From: Nitrospinota bacterium
GTDB taxonomy: Bacteria; UBA8248; JACPRG01
Assembly: GCA_030740135.1 (NCBI GenBank)
Contig: JASLXW010000117.1
Location: 1 to 9,871, forward strand
Reading direction: 5' to 3'
Length of the DNA: 9,871 bases
Shown here: positions 1 through 6,890 of the stretch, one piece after another
How positions within the stretch are numbered: the first letter of the stretch is position 1
Layout of the letters: each line of letters begins with the position of its first letter
Program-made: the position numbers and the translations under genes
Notes under the pieces: generated by a model
What the model was told of the DNA's origin: nothing
The model's input: the letters and a program-made list of their open reading frames with translations, nothing else
The model's database searches: none

Positions 1-2
1 AG

Positions 3-113
3 ACAGACGGACATCGCCTGCCTGAACATGACATGGTCATCTACGACCAAGGTTTTGATTTCGATGGCTCACCTCCAATCACGATTCAAGAATTTCCCGG
101 TCGACTCCCATGA
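3..113 (+). CDS. Possible C-terminal end of an unidentified protein (5' end outside window)
   Basis: An open frame enters from the left edge and runs 36 codons to a TGA at 111-113. It reads TDGHRLPEHDMVIYDQG, then FDFDGSPPITIQEFPGRLP. The residue mix, with alternating acidic, aromatic and proline positions, looks more like a real protein tail than the competing frame at 28-222. I do not recognise the family and assign no function. Base composition here is intermediate between the AT-rich stretch that follows and the GC-rich genes further right. The gene would converge on the lipoprotein gene that ends at 474. Confidence is limited by the very short visible length. Confidence 0.35.
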   Translation, partial: TDGHRLPEHDMVIYDQGFDFDGSPPITIQEFPGRLP

Positions 114-151
114 TAATGCCATGTTCCTATTGCAATACATAGCGAGGGGTA

Positions 152-164
152 TTGCTGACAGCAA
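152..164. repeat. Small perfect dyad TTGCTG-A-CAGCAA
   Basis: A perfect 6+6 inverted repeat around a single A lies 39 bp past the stop of the left-edge frame. It could be a regulator-binding dyad or a short hairpin. No T-run follows on either strand, so a terminator role is not supported. Confidence 0.4.
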
Positions 165-227
165 GTCCATAAATTGTAATAACCCCTTGAATGAGAAAAA
201 TGGGTGCGAATGCCAACAATAAGAAAA

Positions 228-282
228 GATATTTAATGGAGATACACTGCTTCCATAGAATATATACACTATATTAAATATC
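228..282. repeat. AT-rich inverted repeat GATATTTAAT ... ATTAAATATC
   Basis: Perfect 10-bp arms at 228-237 and 273-282 flank 35 bp. Inside, ATACACT occurs twice as a direct repeat (242-248 and 264-270), and TGGAG/TTCCA can pair across 237-255. The structure could extrude as a cruciform, serve as a protein-binding site, or be the remnant of a mobile element's ends. No gene lies inside. Confidence 0.45.
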
Positions 283-473
283 AGTCAATCAGATGGTCCA
301 ATAGAATAACAGACATATAGGCAGATCAAATCAAAGAAATTTAAGGACATCGCCCATTTTGTCTAGTGATAACACTTGGAGATCTGTCTTTACCCAAGGC
401 GGAACATTAGGTAATTTATGTACCAAATATTCTGTCCCTCGCAGGAATTTTTTTCTTCCGGCTTAACCACCGC

Positions 474-731
474 TCATCTTCGTTTTCGGGACCTGGACTT
501 CAGCAGCCCCAACTGGCGGAGGTAGGCATCGCGCGCTCCGCGGTTTGGCAATGTTTCATAATAATTGCGTTGCGCCGGAACCATCTTCAGATAAAACTCA
601 TACCGGTATCGATTAATCTCGAAATCCGACATCGGCTCCCGATCCCCATTATCGAAGGAGTCGAAGAGGCCGCAAGCCCCTATGGCCAGAACCATCATCA
701 GACTGATCGCCAAATTCCGCATTCGCTTCAT
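474..731 (-). CDS. Small lipoprotein of unknown function
   Basis: An 85-residue protein beginning MKRMRNLAISLMMVLAIGAC. A basic n-region (K2, R3, R5), a hydrophobic core (L7-I17) and a lipobox I17-G18-A19-C20 mark a lipoprotein signal peptide cut before C20 by signal peptidase II. There is no Asp at +2, so in a Gram-negative cell outer-membrane sorting would be the default. The mature part is only about 66 residues, with an acidic stretch, a Tyr-rich segment (YRYEFY), a YYETLPNRGARDAYLRQLGL-type end and a basic tail (SRSRKRR). I do not know its function. The ATG at 731 is chosen because GGAG sits 10 nt upstream and the signal peptide then begins correctly; a TTG at 767 would add 12 residues ahead of it. 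It lies 223 bp beyond the end of the creatininase-family gene and is probably transcribed on its own. Confidence 0.7.
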   Translation of the reverse strand: MKRMRNLAISLMMVLAIGACGLFDSFDNGDREPMSDFEINRYRYEFYLKMVPAQRNYYETLPNRGARDAYLRQLGLLKSRSRKRR

Positions 732-954
732 CACAACTCTGCTCCCACGGATCTTTTTCGGTGTCAACCGGGTCTTCTCAACTGGAAAAAGTAAAAGCGG
801 TTTCAGGGGAATCCCGTCTCCATTTCCAACCGCGGATTGCGGGAGAATACCATGAACATCCCGAATTTGCCAATTCCCGCGCGGGTTTGGTTTCGGCCCT
901 TCTCCCGGGTTGACCGATCCACCTTTTCAAATCTTCAATGCCCGGCCGGTCGGG

Positions 955-1779
955 TCAAAGCGGCGGGAAAGTCCCCTTGATGGTCACGGGGAATTTCTTG
1001 AACGACTCCACGAATCGGGCCGTGTTGGCGACGATCGCGTCATAGATCTTCTCCCCTTTTTCCGCTGTCGCCAGGGTCGGGGCGCCTCCCACGCCGGAGA
1101 CCTCCCGGTCCCCGCCGCACTCCTCGATGGTCGGCGGAAAGGACAGCTTGATGTTCTCAATCCTGTTCACCGCGTGGTCCACCGAGACGAACCGGTGTTC
1201 AAATTCGCCCACTTCGGGAATCCGGTCCGCCGCCTTGTCCATCTTAACCAGGTCGGCGTACTTGTAGAGCATGAACGACGTTTCGGACTCGCACCCGTGG
1301 CCGATGCCGCCCGGCGGGCTCTCGCAAACGGCGCGAATCTCCTTTCCCGCCACCAGGGCCAGATCCACCAGGGCCACCGCCGCGCCGGTTGTGTTCCGCA
1401 CGCGGACAATTGCGATCTCCAGCGGCGCCAGGTTGGCGACGCGGTGGCCGTTGAGAATGACGAGGTGTTTGAAGCCGTGATGGATGAGGCTGTGACAGAC
1501 GTCCTCCGCCGCACGGGTCAGCGTGTCCGCCGAAAGCGAAATTGTCCCGGGAAACGCCAGGTGATGGGGCGACCAGCCGAACCAGAGGGGAGGGGCGATC
1601 AGCGCATCCGTCCTTTCGGCGACGCCTTCCGCCGTGGCGACGGCCTCCGCCGCGTCCGTCCCCATCGGGCAGTGCGGCCCGTGCTGCTCCGTTGCGCCTA
1701 CGGGCGCCAGCACCGTGTCCCCTCTTTCCAGGTACTCGGCGATGTCCGGCCACGTCATTTCCTGGATCCAACGGTTCAT
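955..1779 (-). CDS. Creatininase-family amidohydrolase
   Basis: 274 residues, the usual size for the creatininase/MftE/FAPy-deformylase superfamily of metal-dependent hydrolases that open cyclic or linear amides. The N-terminal metal motif PVGATEQHGPH is present (E31, H33), followed by G40-T41-D42. A FGWSPHHLAFPGT segment lies at 67-79. The second metal motif is NGHRVAN (110-116) rather than the common NGHGGN, so the loop after H112 is one residue longer and the usual Glu or Gly positions are changed. GHGCESETS (160-168) corresponds to the conserved GHAxExETS block. The start is firm: AAAGGAGGT precedes the ATG by 7 nt. It is the last gene of a - strand trio, 82 bp after the deaminase. The substrate is not predictable; the superfamily includes creatininases, mycofactocin-type peptidases and sugar-lactone or inosose hydrolases. 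A short GC dyad at 941-954 follows the stop codon but has no T-run. Confidence 0.9.
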   Translation of the reverse strand: MNRWIQEMTWPDIAEYLERGDTVLAPVGATEQHGPHCPMGTDAAEAVATAEGVAERTDALIAPPLWFGWSPHHLAFPGTISLSADTLTRAAEDVCHSLIHHGFKHLVILNGHRVANLAPLEIAIVRVRNTTGAAVALVDLALVAGKEIRAVCESPPGGIGHGCESETSFMLYKYADLVKMDKAADRIPEVGEFEHRFVSVDHAVNRIENIKLSFPPTIEECGGDREVSGVGGAPTLATAEKGEKIYDAIVANTARFVESFKKFPVTIKGTFPPL

Positions 1780-1861
1780 CGGTCCACCTCCTTTAGATTG
1801 CCGGGCCCGGATTCCCGCGCGTTTTCAGGATTCAGGAGATGGGCTCGCACCCTGGGGAGGG

Positions 1862-2332
1862 TTACGCCCGCGGCTCCCTCCACCCCGGCCAGCTTCGCCG
1901 GACGGCCTCGCACTCGGCCGACCGGACGCCCGTGACGATGTGCAACTTTCTGTTTGTCATCGCCAAGAGCTTCTCGACCGAATAATCCCCGTAGTCCGTC
2001 CTTTTCATGTCCGCGTGCCGGGCGCCCAGAACCAGCCGTTCAATCCCCGCTTCCACAATGGCCCAGCAGCACATGGGACAGGGCTCCATCGCTGTATAGA
2101 GGGTGGCGCCGGAGAGGTCCGGCGTCCCGAGGTTTTCGCAAGCGTCCCGGATGGCGTCGGTCTCGCCGTGGAGGGTCGGATTCGCGTCCGAGTTGACACG
2201 GTTCCGCCCGCGCCCGATGACTTCTCCGTCCCGGACGATGACGGACCCGACGGGGGCGTTGCCCGCCTCCAGGGCCAGGCGGGACTCCTCGATGGCCAAT
2301 CCCATAAAGTGATCGTGGTCGGCCGGCGTCAT
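1862..2332 (-). CDS. Nucleoside/cytosine deaminase-type protein (CDA fold)
   Basis: 156 residues, typical of small zinc-dependent deaminases of the cytidine deaminase superfamily that replace an amino group on a base or nucleoside with oxygen. The zinc and catalytic signature is complete: H55-G56-E57 (ligand His and proton-shuttle Glu) and P84-C85-P86-M87-C88 (two Cys ligands). PTLHGE followed by LYTAMEPCPMC resembles yeast-type cytosine deaminase and bacterial guanine/nucleoside deaminases. It is less like TadA, which normally has HAE. The C-terminus ends in a Trp/Arg-rich segment. An ATG two codons after an in-frame GTG is taken as start because GGAGG (2341-2345) is 8 nt from the ATG but only 2 nt from the GTG. 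It is the middle gene of the - strand trio, 136 bp after the SDR gene. The real substrate (cytosine, guanine, a modified base) cannot be decided here. Confidence 0.87.
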   Translation of the reverse strand: MTPADHDHFMGLAIEESRLALEAGNAPVGSVIVRDGEVIGRGRNRVNSDANPTLHGETDAIRDACENLGTPDLSGATLYTAMEPCPMCCWAIVEAGIERLVLGARHADMKRTDYGDYSVEKLLAMTNRKLHIVTGVRSAECEAVRRSWPGWREPRA

Positions 2333-2340
2333 GGACACTT

Positions 2341-2345
2341 CCTCC
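2341..2345 (-). promoter_or_regulatory. Shine-Dalgarno GGAGG that fixes the deaminase start
   Basis: On the - strand GGAGG is followed by AAGTGTCC and then ATG. The 8-nt spacing to the ATG is ideal. The GTG start two codons earlier would leave only 2 nt, so the ATG at 2332 is preferred. Confidence 0.7.
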
Positions 2346-2400
2346 TTCGTGGCCGGAGCGGCGCGAACTTTCGGCGCGTTGTCCGGAGCCGTTGCCCTTC

Positions 2401-2441
2401 CGCGGGTTTTCCCGCGCCCCCCCCCGCCCCGTTGCGGGGGG
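2401..2441 (-). other. GC stem-loops and G-run between SDR and deaminase genes
   Basis: A perfect 6-bp stem CGCGGG/CCCGCG with a 4-nt loop lies at 2401-2416. A second stem CCCCG/CGGGG (loop TTG) lies at 2427-2439. Between them is a run of nine C (2417-2425), read as G9 on the transcribed strand. On that strand GGGGCGGGGGGGGG is followed shortly by GGG, so a G-quadruplex is possible. Without a T-run this is not a standard terminator, but it could attenuate or stabilise the operon mRNA. Confidence 0.35.
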
Positions 2442-2468
2442 ACGCCGAACGGACTGGGACACCCTTGC

Positions 2469-3221
<753 letters not shown>

Positions 3222-3313
3222 TCTTCCCCTCCACTTCGGGTTGGTTTGGGGTTCGTCTTGCCAGCCCCCGCCGGGTGACTCACAATGGTGCATCAAATTC
3301 TAAAAACCCAGTG

Positions 3314-3375
3314 AATCCACAGATTACACAGATTACACGGATTTGAAAAACGGGACCCTCTGAAATCTACGGATC
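3314..3375. repeat. Inverted repeat pair 1 of the 9-bp-unit family
   Basis: The left arm (3314-3350) begins AATCCAC, then contains AGATTACAC twice in tandem, then GGATTTGAAAAA. The right arm (3363-3375) reads AAATCTACGGATC, whose reverse complement is GATCCGTAGATTT. The left arm matches the corresponding stretch of pair 2 (3396-3432) at 33 of 37 positions by direct count. It is AT-rich compared with the neighbouring genes. Confidence 0.85.
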
Positions 3376-3395
3376 GGAAAAATCAGGAGAATCAT

Positions 3396-3538
3396 GATCC
3401 GCAGATTACACAGATTACGCAGATTTGAAAAACAAGGCCGCGCCTTTTAAGAAGACAAAGCAGGATGCCCTTGATTCCGAAAGCGGTCTTTTGGTTCTTT
3501 AAGCACTTCATCTGCGAAATCTGCGAAATCTGCGGATC
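3396..3538. repeat. Inverted repeat pair 2 of the 9-bp-unit family, long arms
   Basis: The left arm 3396-3423 starts GATCCGCAGATTACACAG. The right arm 3511-3538 is its reverse complement at 25 of 28 positions and is built from ATCTGCGAA-like 9-bp units in tandem. The 87-bp centre (3424-3510) has no gene and contains a small AAGGC-CGC-GCCTT hairpin at 3434-3446. If transcribed the arms would form a long stem. It lies between the divergent SDR and priA genes. Confidence 0.85.
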
Positions 3539-3549
3539 AAATCTCTTTT

Positions 3550-3562
3550 GAATCTACGGATT
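3550..3562 (-). repeat. Extra single repeat unit just upstream of priA
   Basis: GAATCTACGGATT is a further unit in the same orientation as the right arms. It ends 20 bp before the priA start codon, so the repeat array reaches into the region where the priA leader and ribosome-binding site should be. Confidence 0.6.
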
Positions 3563-3582
3563 GTACAGACCAGCGGTTCGAT

Positions 3583-5910
3583 ATGAAAAGCCATTCGCCC
3601 ACGGAACGATCCCCTGAATTTGTCGAGGTGGCGGTCCCCATCCCGGTGGACCGGACGTTCACCTACCGGGCGCCGAAGTCCATGCGGGACCGGGGGCGTC
3701 CGCGGCGCGGCGAGCGGGTCCGCGTGCCTTTCGGCGGAAGGGTCCTGACGGGCGTCGTCGTCGCCGCCTCCGATCAGCCGGGCGAGGCCAAGAAGATCCT
3801 CGACGTCTCCTCCGTTCTGGACGATGGCTTGGTTCTTTCTCAGGATGTCCTCCGCCTCACCCGTTGGATGGCGGATTATTATTGCGCGGGCTGGGGAGAG
3901 GTCCTCAAGGCCGCCCTGCCCGGCGGGGGGGGGCGAAGCAGCGCCGCGCGGCAGCGGATCTGCGTGCTCGGGCGCCTGCCGCCTCAAGAAGAGATCGACC
4001 GGGCGCTGCGCCGCTCTCCGCGGCAGCGGGAGCTCCTCGGCCGGGTGTTGGAAGCCGCCGGGCAGGAATCCCAGATCGAGATCGTTCAGACGGGTGTGAA
4101 CCTGATCTCTCTTCCCGAAAACCTGAGGTCCGCTCCCCTCAAGGCCCTGGTGGGCCGCGGCTGGCTCCGGCTTCAGGAGGTGGCGCCGGAGGATTTGATT
4201 CCGCCGGGAATGCATTCGCCCGCGGGGTCTCCCCTGACCCTGACCGCGCATCAGGAGCGGGCCTTGAAGGCCGTCGTCGCGGGGGTCGAGTCCGGGGGAT
4301 TCCATGCGTTTTTGTTGCGGGGCGTCACCGGAAGCGGCAAGACGGAGGTCTATCTGCGGGCCATCGACCGGGTGCTGGCCCTCGGCCGCGATGTGATTGT
4401 CCTGGTCCCGGAAATCGCCCTGACGCCCCAGCTTTTGGAGCGGTTCCGGGCGCGGTTCGGCGGGCGGGTGGCGGAGCTCCACAGCGGGCTGACGGTGTCC
4501 GGGCGGATCCACCAGTGGCGCCGAGCCGCCGCGGGGGCCGCCTCCATCATCGTCGGCGCCCGTTCCGCGGTGTTCGCGCCGGTGCGCCGACTGGGATTGA
4601 TCGTCGTGGACGAGGAGCACGAGGCGTCGTACAAGCAGGAGGAGACCCCGCGATACAACGCGCGGGATGTCGCCGTGGTCCGGGCGCGGCAGGCGGGGGC
4701 CTGCGCCGTCCTGGGGTCGGCCACTCCGTCCCTGGAGAGTTTCTTCAATGGAGAAACCGAAAAGTATGAACGCCTGGGCCTCCCCAAGCGGGTCGAGGAT
4801 CGGTCCCTTCCCCGGGTGGATGTCGTGGACCTGAGAAAGAAGTCCGGCCAGGCGTCGAGCGGGGCGGAACGGGAGGGCGGCGGATTCCTGTCCGGGCGGC
4901 TGATCGACGCCCTTGCCGCGCGCCTGGATCGAAAAGAGCAGGCGCTTCTCTTCCTCAATCGGCGGGGGTTCGCCTCCTGTGTGCAGTGCCGCGATTGCGG
5001 CTGGGCGGCGGAATGCCCGGCTTGCAGCGTTTCGTTGACCTTCCACCTCTCCGGCCGGGGGCTGCGGTGCCATTATTGCGGTCATCGCGCCCAGGCGCCT
5101 GAAAAATGTCCGGAGTGCTCCGGCATGGACCTGGACACAAAAGGGGTGGGGACGCAGCGGGTGGAGGACTCGCTCCGGGCGTTGTTTCCCGCCGCGCGCG
5201 TCGCGAGGATGGACAGGGATACGACTCAAAGCCGGGGGGCGCACGGACGGATTCTCGGCGCCGTCTCGCGGGGCGAGATCGACATCCTGGTGGGGACGCA
5301 AATGGTGGCCAAGGGCCACGATTACCCGGGGATTACGCTGGTGGGGGTGATTCTGGCCGACGCGACCATCAACATCCCCGATTTCCGGTCCGGGGAAAGG
5401 ACGTTTCAGCTCCTGACGCAGGTTTCCGGAAGGGCGGGACGCGGGCGGGTTCCGGGCGAGGTGATCATCCAGACTTACCGGCCCGATCACTACGCCGTCC
5501 TCCACGCCGCCGCTCATGATTACGAGGGGTTCGTTCAGGAAGAGCTCCGGTTCCGCCGCGACCTCGCCTATCCCCCCTACACGCGGATGGTTCGGTTCCG
5601 AATCGAGGGCGAATCAGCGGAGAAGACCGAAAAGTTCGCCGGCCGTTTGGCGTTGGTCCTGACAAACCTGGCGGCGCGCGAGGGGGGGGGAGGGGGGGCC
5701 GGGAAAGGCGTTCCGGAGATTCTCGGTCCCGCGCCGGGCGTCTTCGGAAAGCTCCAGGACAGGTTCCGCTGGCAGGTGGTCCTCAAAGAGGCGTCCGTCC
5801 GGAAACTGGGGCGGGTCGTGAGCGCGGCGCGGCGGCGGACGGAGGAGGACCTCCGCCCGCCCGCCGGCGTGCGGTTGGGAGTGGACGTCGATCCGATGGA
5901 CCTTTATTGA
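3583..5910 (+). CDS. priA: Primosomal protein N' (replication restart helicase PriA)
   Basis: 775 residues, slightly longer than typical PriA (about 730). PriA recognises stalled forks and D-loops, unwinds the lagging arm 3'-5' and starts reassembly of the primosome that reloads DnaB. The N-terminal DNA-binding domain opens FVEVAVPIPVDRTFTYRAP. Helicase motifs follow: Walker A GVTGSGKT (247-254), DEEH box (343-346), motif V GTQMVAKGHD (571-580) and motif VI QVSGRAGR (613-620). The two zinc sites inserted in the helicase core are intact: C469, C472, C478, C481, C496, C499, C509 and C512, with an extra C466. Nine-G tracts encode Gly at 115-117 and begin a poly-Gly stretch at 701-705. The ATG fits the family N-terminus, but no clear Shine-Dalgarno precedes it because the repeat array ends 20 bp upstream. 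It is divergent from the SDR gene and lies 339 bp before def. Confidence 0.97.
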   Translation: MKSHSPTERSPEFVEVAVPIPVDRTFTYRAPKSMRDRGRPRRGERVRVPFGGRVLTGVVVAASDQPGEAKKILDVSSVLDDGLVLSQDVLRLTRWMADYYCAGWGEVLKAALPGGGGRSSAARQRICVLGRLPPQEEIDRALRRSPRQRELLGRVLEAAGQESQIEIVQTGVNLISLPENLRSAPLKALVGRGWLRLQEVAPEDLIPPGMHSPAGSPLTLTAHQERALKAVVAGVESGGFHAFLLRGVTGSGKTEVYLRAIDRVLALGRDVIVLVPEIALTPQLLERFRARFGGRVAELHSGLTVSGRIHQWRRAAAGAASIIVGARSAVFAPVRRLGLIVVDEEHEASYKQEETPRYNARDVAVVRARQAGACAVLGSATPSLESFFNGETEKYERLGLPKRVEDRSLPRVDVVDLRKKSGQASSGAEREGGGFLSGRLIDALAARLDRKEQALLFLNRRGFASCVQCRDCGWAAECPACSVSLTFHLSGRGLRCHYCGHRAQAPEKCPECSGMDLDTKGVGTQRVEDSLRALFPAARVARMDRDTTQSRGAHGRILGAVSRGEIDILVGTQMVAKGHDYPGITLVGVILADATINIPDFRSGERTFQLLTQVSGRAGRGRVPGEVIIQTYRPDHYAVLHAAAHDYEGFVQEELRFRRDLAYPPYTRMVRFRIEGESAEKTEKFAGRLALVLTNLAAREGGGGGAGKGVPEILGPAPGVFGKLQDRFRWQVVLKEASVRKLGRVVSAARRRTEEDLRPPAGVRLGVDVDPMDLY

Positions 5911-5956
5911 CCGGGAATCCACGCCGGGCGGATTCAAAAGCGGTTTGGCGTCGAGG

Positions 5957-6008
5957 CCTCGGCCTCCGCGGATTTTCGATTCAGCGCGGTGTTGGGCGGA
6001 GGCTGAGG
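5957..6008 (+). other. Strong hairpin downstream of priA
   Basis: CCTCGGCCTCCGC (5957-5969) pairs with GCGGAGGCTGAGG (5996-6008): 13 base pairs including one G-U, with a 26-nt loop. It starts 47 nt after the priA stop codon. There is no T-run, so an intrinsic terminator is not shown. It could block 3' exonucleases, mark a small RNA, or belong to a repetitive unit. Because the G-U pair becomes C-A on the other strand, the + strand RNA folds better. Confidence 0.45.
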
Positions 6009-6149
6009 GTCAACCGACCCGCGCCTCCGCGCCGCACCGTGCTCGCGAGTGCGTGAACCCGGGATTGAACGCCGAGCGCCGCCCAGGCCTTTCGGCGAAT
6101 GAGTGGTGAGAACCCCGGCTTCGCGCACCCCCCGCGCGGCGCATCTCAG

Positions 6150-6178
6150 TTGAATCCGTCCGGGCCGTGAGCTATATT
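6150..6178 (+). promoter_or_regulatory. Sigma70-type promoter for def-fmt
   Basis: TTGAAT (6150-6155) and TATATT (6173-6178) are separated by exactly 17 bp, in an AT-rich patch within a GC-rich gap. Transcription would begin near 6185, giving a leader of about 65 nt before the def ATG. That leader contains a short AGAGG/CCTCT hairpin at 6205-6224. The -35 matches four of six and the -10 five of six consensus bases. Confidence 0.55.
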
Positions 6179-6249
6179 CAATCTGCTTTTATATCCCTGA
6201 TTTCAGAGGGGTTTTGGGACCTCTATTCCCGGATGGATGATTTGAACCC

Positions 6250-6759
6250 ATGGCGGTAAGAAAAATACGAATCTTTCCCGATCCCGTCCTTCGCCAGAAG
6301 ACGGACCCGGTTGAAGAAGTGGACGAAGGAGTCCGGACGCTCATCGCGGACATGATTGAGACGATGCACGCCGCGCCCGGCGTCGGCCTGGCGGCGCCCC
6401 AGGTGGGCGAGAGCCGGCGGATCATCGTCGCCGACCCGTCCTCGGGGGAAGATCCGGAGGCGGTTCTCGCGTTGATCAATCCCGTGGTCTTGAACGCCGA
6501 GGGCAGCCAGACATGCGAAGAGGGTTGTCTCAGCTTCCCGGAGGTTGAGGTGAGCATCCAACGGCCGGAGCGGGCGACCCTTGAGGGCTTATTGCCCGAC
6601 GGCCGAAACGTTCGGATCGAAGTGGAAGGCTATCTTGCGCTGATCATCCAACACGAGCTTGATCACCTGAACGGCGTACTCATCATTGATTATCTGGGTC
6701 CCGTCAAGAGAGATCTGGTCAAGCGGAAACTCCGAAAACGCCAACGCGTGGAGGCCTGA
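6250..6759 (+). CDS. def: Peptide deformylase
   Basis: 169 residues, the normal bacterial length. It removes the formyl group from the N-terminal methionine of new proteins as they leave the ribosome, usually with Fe(II). All three signature motifs are present: GVGLAAPQ (44-51), EEGCLSFP (90-97) and QHELDHLNG (134-142). The metal ligands are C93, H135 and H139; E136 is the catalytic Glu and Q51 the oxyanion-hole Gln. The N-terminus IRIFPDPVLRQKTDPV is typical of the family. The Shine-Dalgarno upstream of the ATG is weak, but the start matches family members, which begin a few residues before this segment. Def undoes what Fmt, encoded 131 bp downstream, adds to initiator tRNA; the pairing of the two genes is widespread. 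The C-terminus is rich in Lys and Arg (KRKLRKRQR), as is common for ribosome-bound deformylases. Confidence 0.97.
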   Translation: MAVRKIRIFPDPVLRQKTDPVEEVDEGVRTLIADMIETMHAAPGVGLAAPQVGESRRIIVADPSSGEDPEAVLALINPVVLNAEGSQTCEEGCLSFPEVEVSIQRPERATLEGLLPDGRNVRIEVEGYLALIIQHELDHLNGVLIIDYLGPVKRDLVKRKLRKRQRVEA

Positions 6760-6890
6760 CCCCGGTTGAGGCCGCGCCTCCGGAGAGGTCGCGCCATCGG
6801 AAAGGCGGGCCTCGGACAAGGCCAAGCCGCCGGCGTCGGGGGGCCGCCTGGGAGGGAGGACCACTCCGGAAGGGCGGAGAGGCAGGATAG

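Larger units (their letters stand above)
114..473. other. AT-rich intergenic stretch between convergent genes
   Basis: About 360 bp with no convincing gene. The composition is strikingly AT-rich compared with the rest of the window: by eye, 19 of the 60 bases in 241-300 are G or C, against roughly two thirds in the genes to the right. It holds two inverted repeats, listed separately. I see no classical terminator with a stem followed by a T-run on either strand. The short frame at 28-222 is not supported as coding. Confidence 0.6.
5911..6249. other. GC-rich, hairpin-rich gap between priA and def
   Basis: 339 bp with no credible gene. It contains a long-stem hairpin (5957-6008), a perfect GGGTC-AACC-GACCC stem-loop directly after it (6007-6020), the palindrome CTCGCGAG near 6043-6050 and, at its right end, a promoter for def. 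AATCCACGCC...GGATTCAAAA at 5918-5940 vaguely recalls the repeat family but is too weak to call. No tRNA could be folded from it by eye. Confidence 0.55.

Noticed and set aside
28..222. 64-codon + strand frame in the AT-rich region
   Set aside because: No ribosome-binding site and no family-like pattern; the alternative frame at 3-113 looks more protein-like.
941..954. GC dyad after the creatininase-family stop as a terminator
   Set aside because: The stem is short and interrupted, and no T-run follows on the transcribed strand.
3222..3296. N-terminal extension of the SDR gene to 3296
   Set aside because: The extra 25 residues do not resemble any SDR, and the ATG at 3221 has a good Shine-Dalgarno and a canonical N-terminus.
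3286..3308. TAGAAT as a -10 box for the - strand operon
   Set aside because: No acceptable -35 at 16-18 bp; the AT-rich repeat makes chance matches likely.
3314..3540. Could the repeats be a CRISPR array?
   Set aside because: Units are 9 bp and tandem, and arms alternate in orientation. There are no regular spacers and no cas genes.
3508..5517. Long open frame on the - strand (669 codons) opposite priA
   Set aside because: It is rich in Arg, Pro, Gly and His with no recognisable motif, and lies antisense to an unmistakable PriA. Such frames are expected opposite GC-rich genes.
5918..5940. Possible fourth intergenic copy of the repeat after priA
   Set aside because: Only short AATCCAC and GGATTC words match; the middle is GC-rich and out of register.
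6040..6080. tRNA-like T-arm look of GTTCAATCCC on the - strand
   Set aside because: The flanking bases do not form a T-stem, and no acceptor stem or anticodon arm can be placed.
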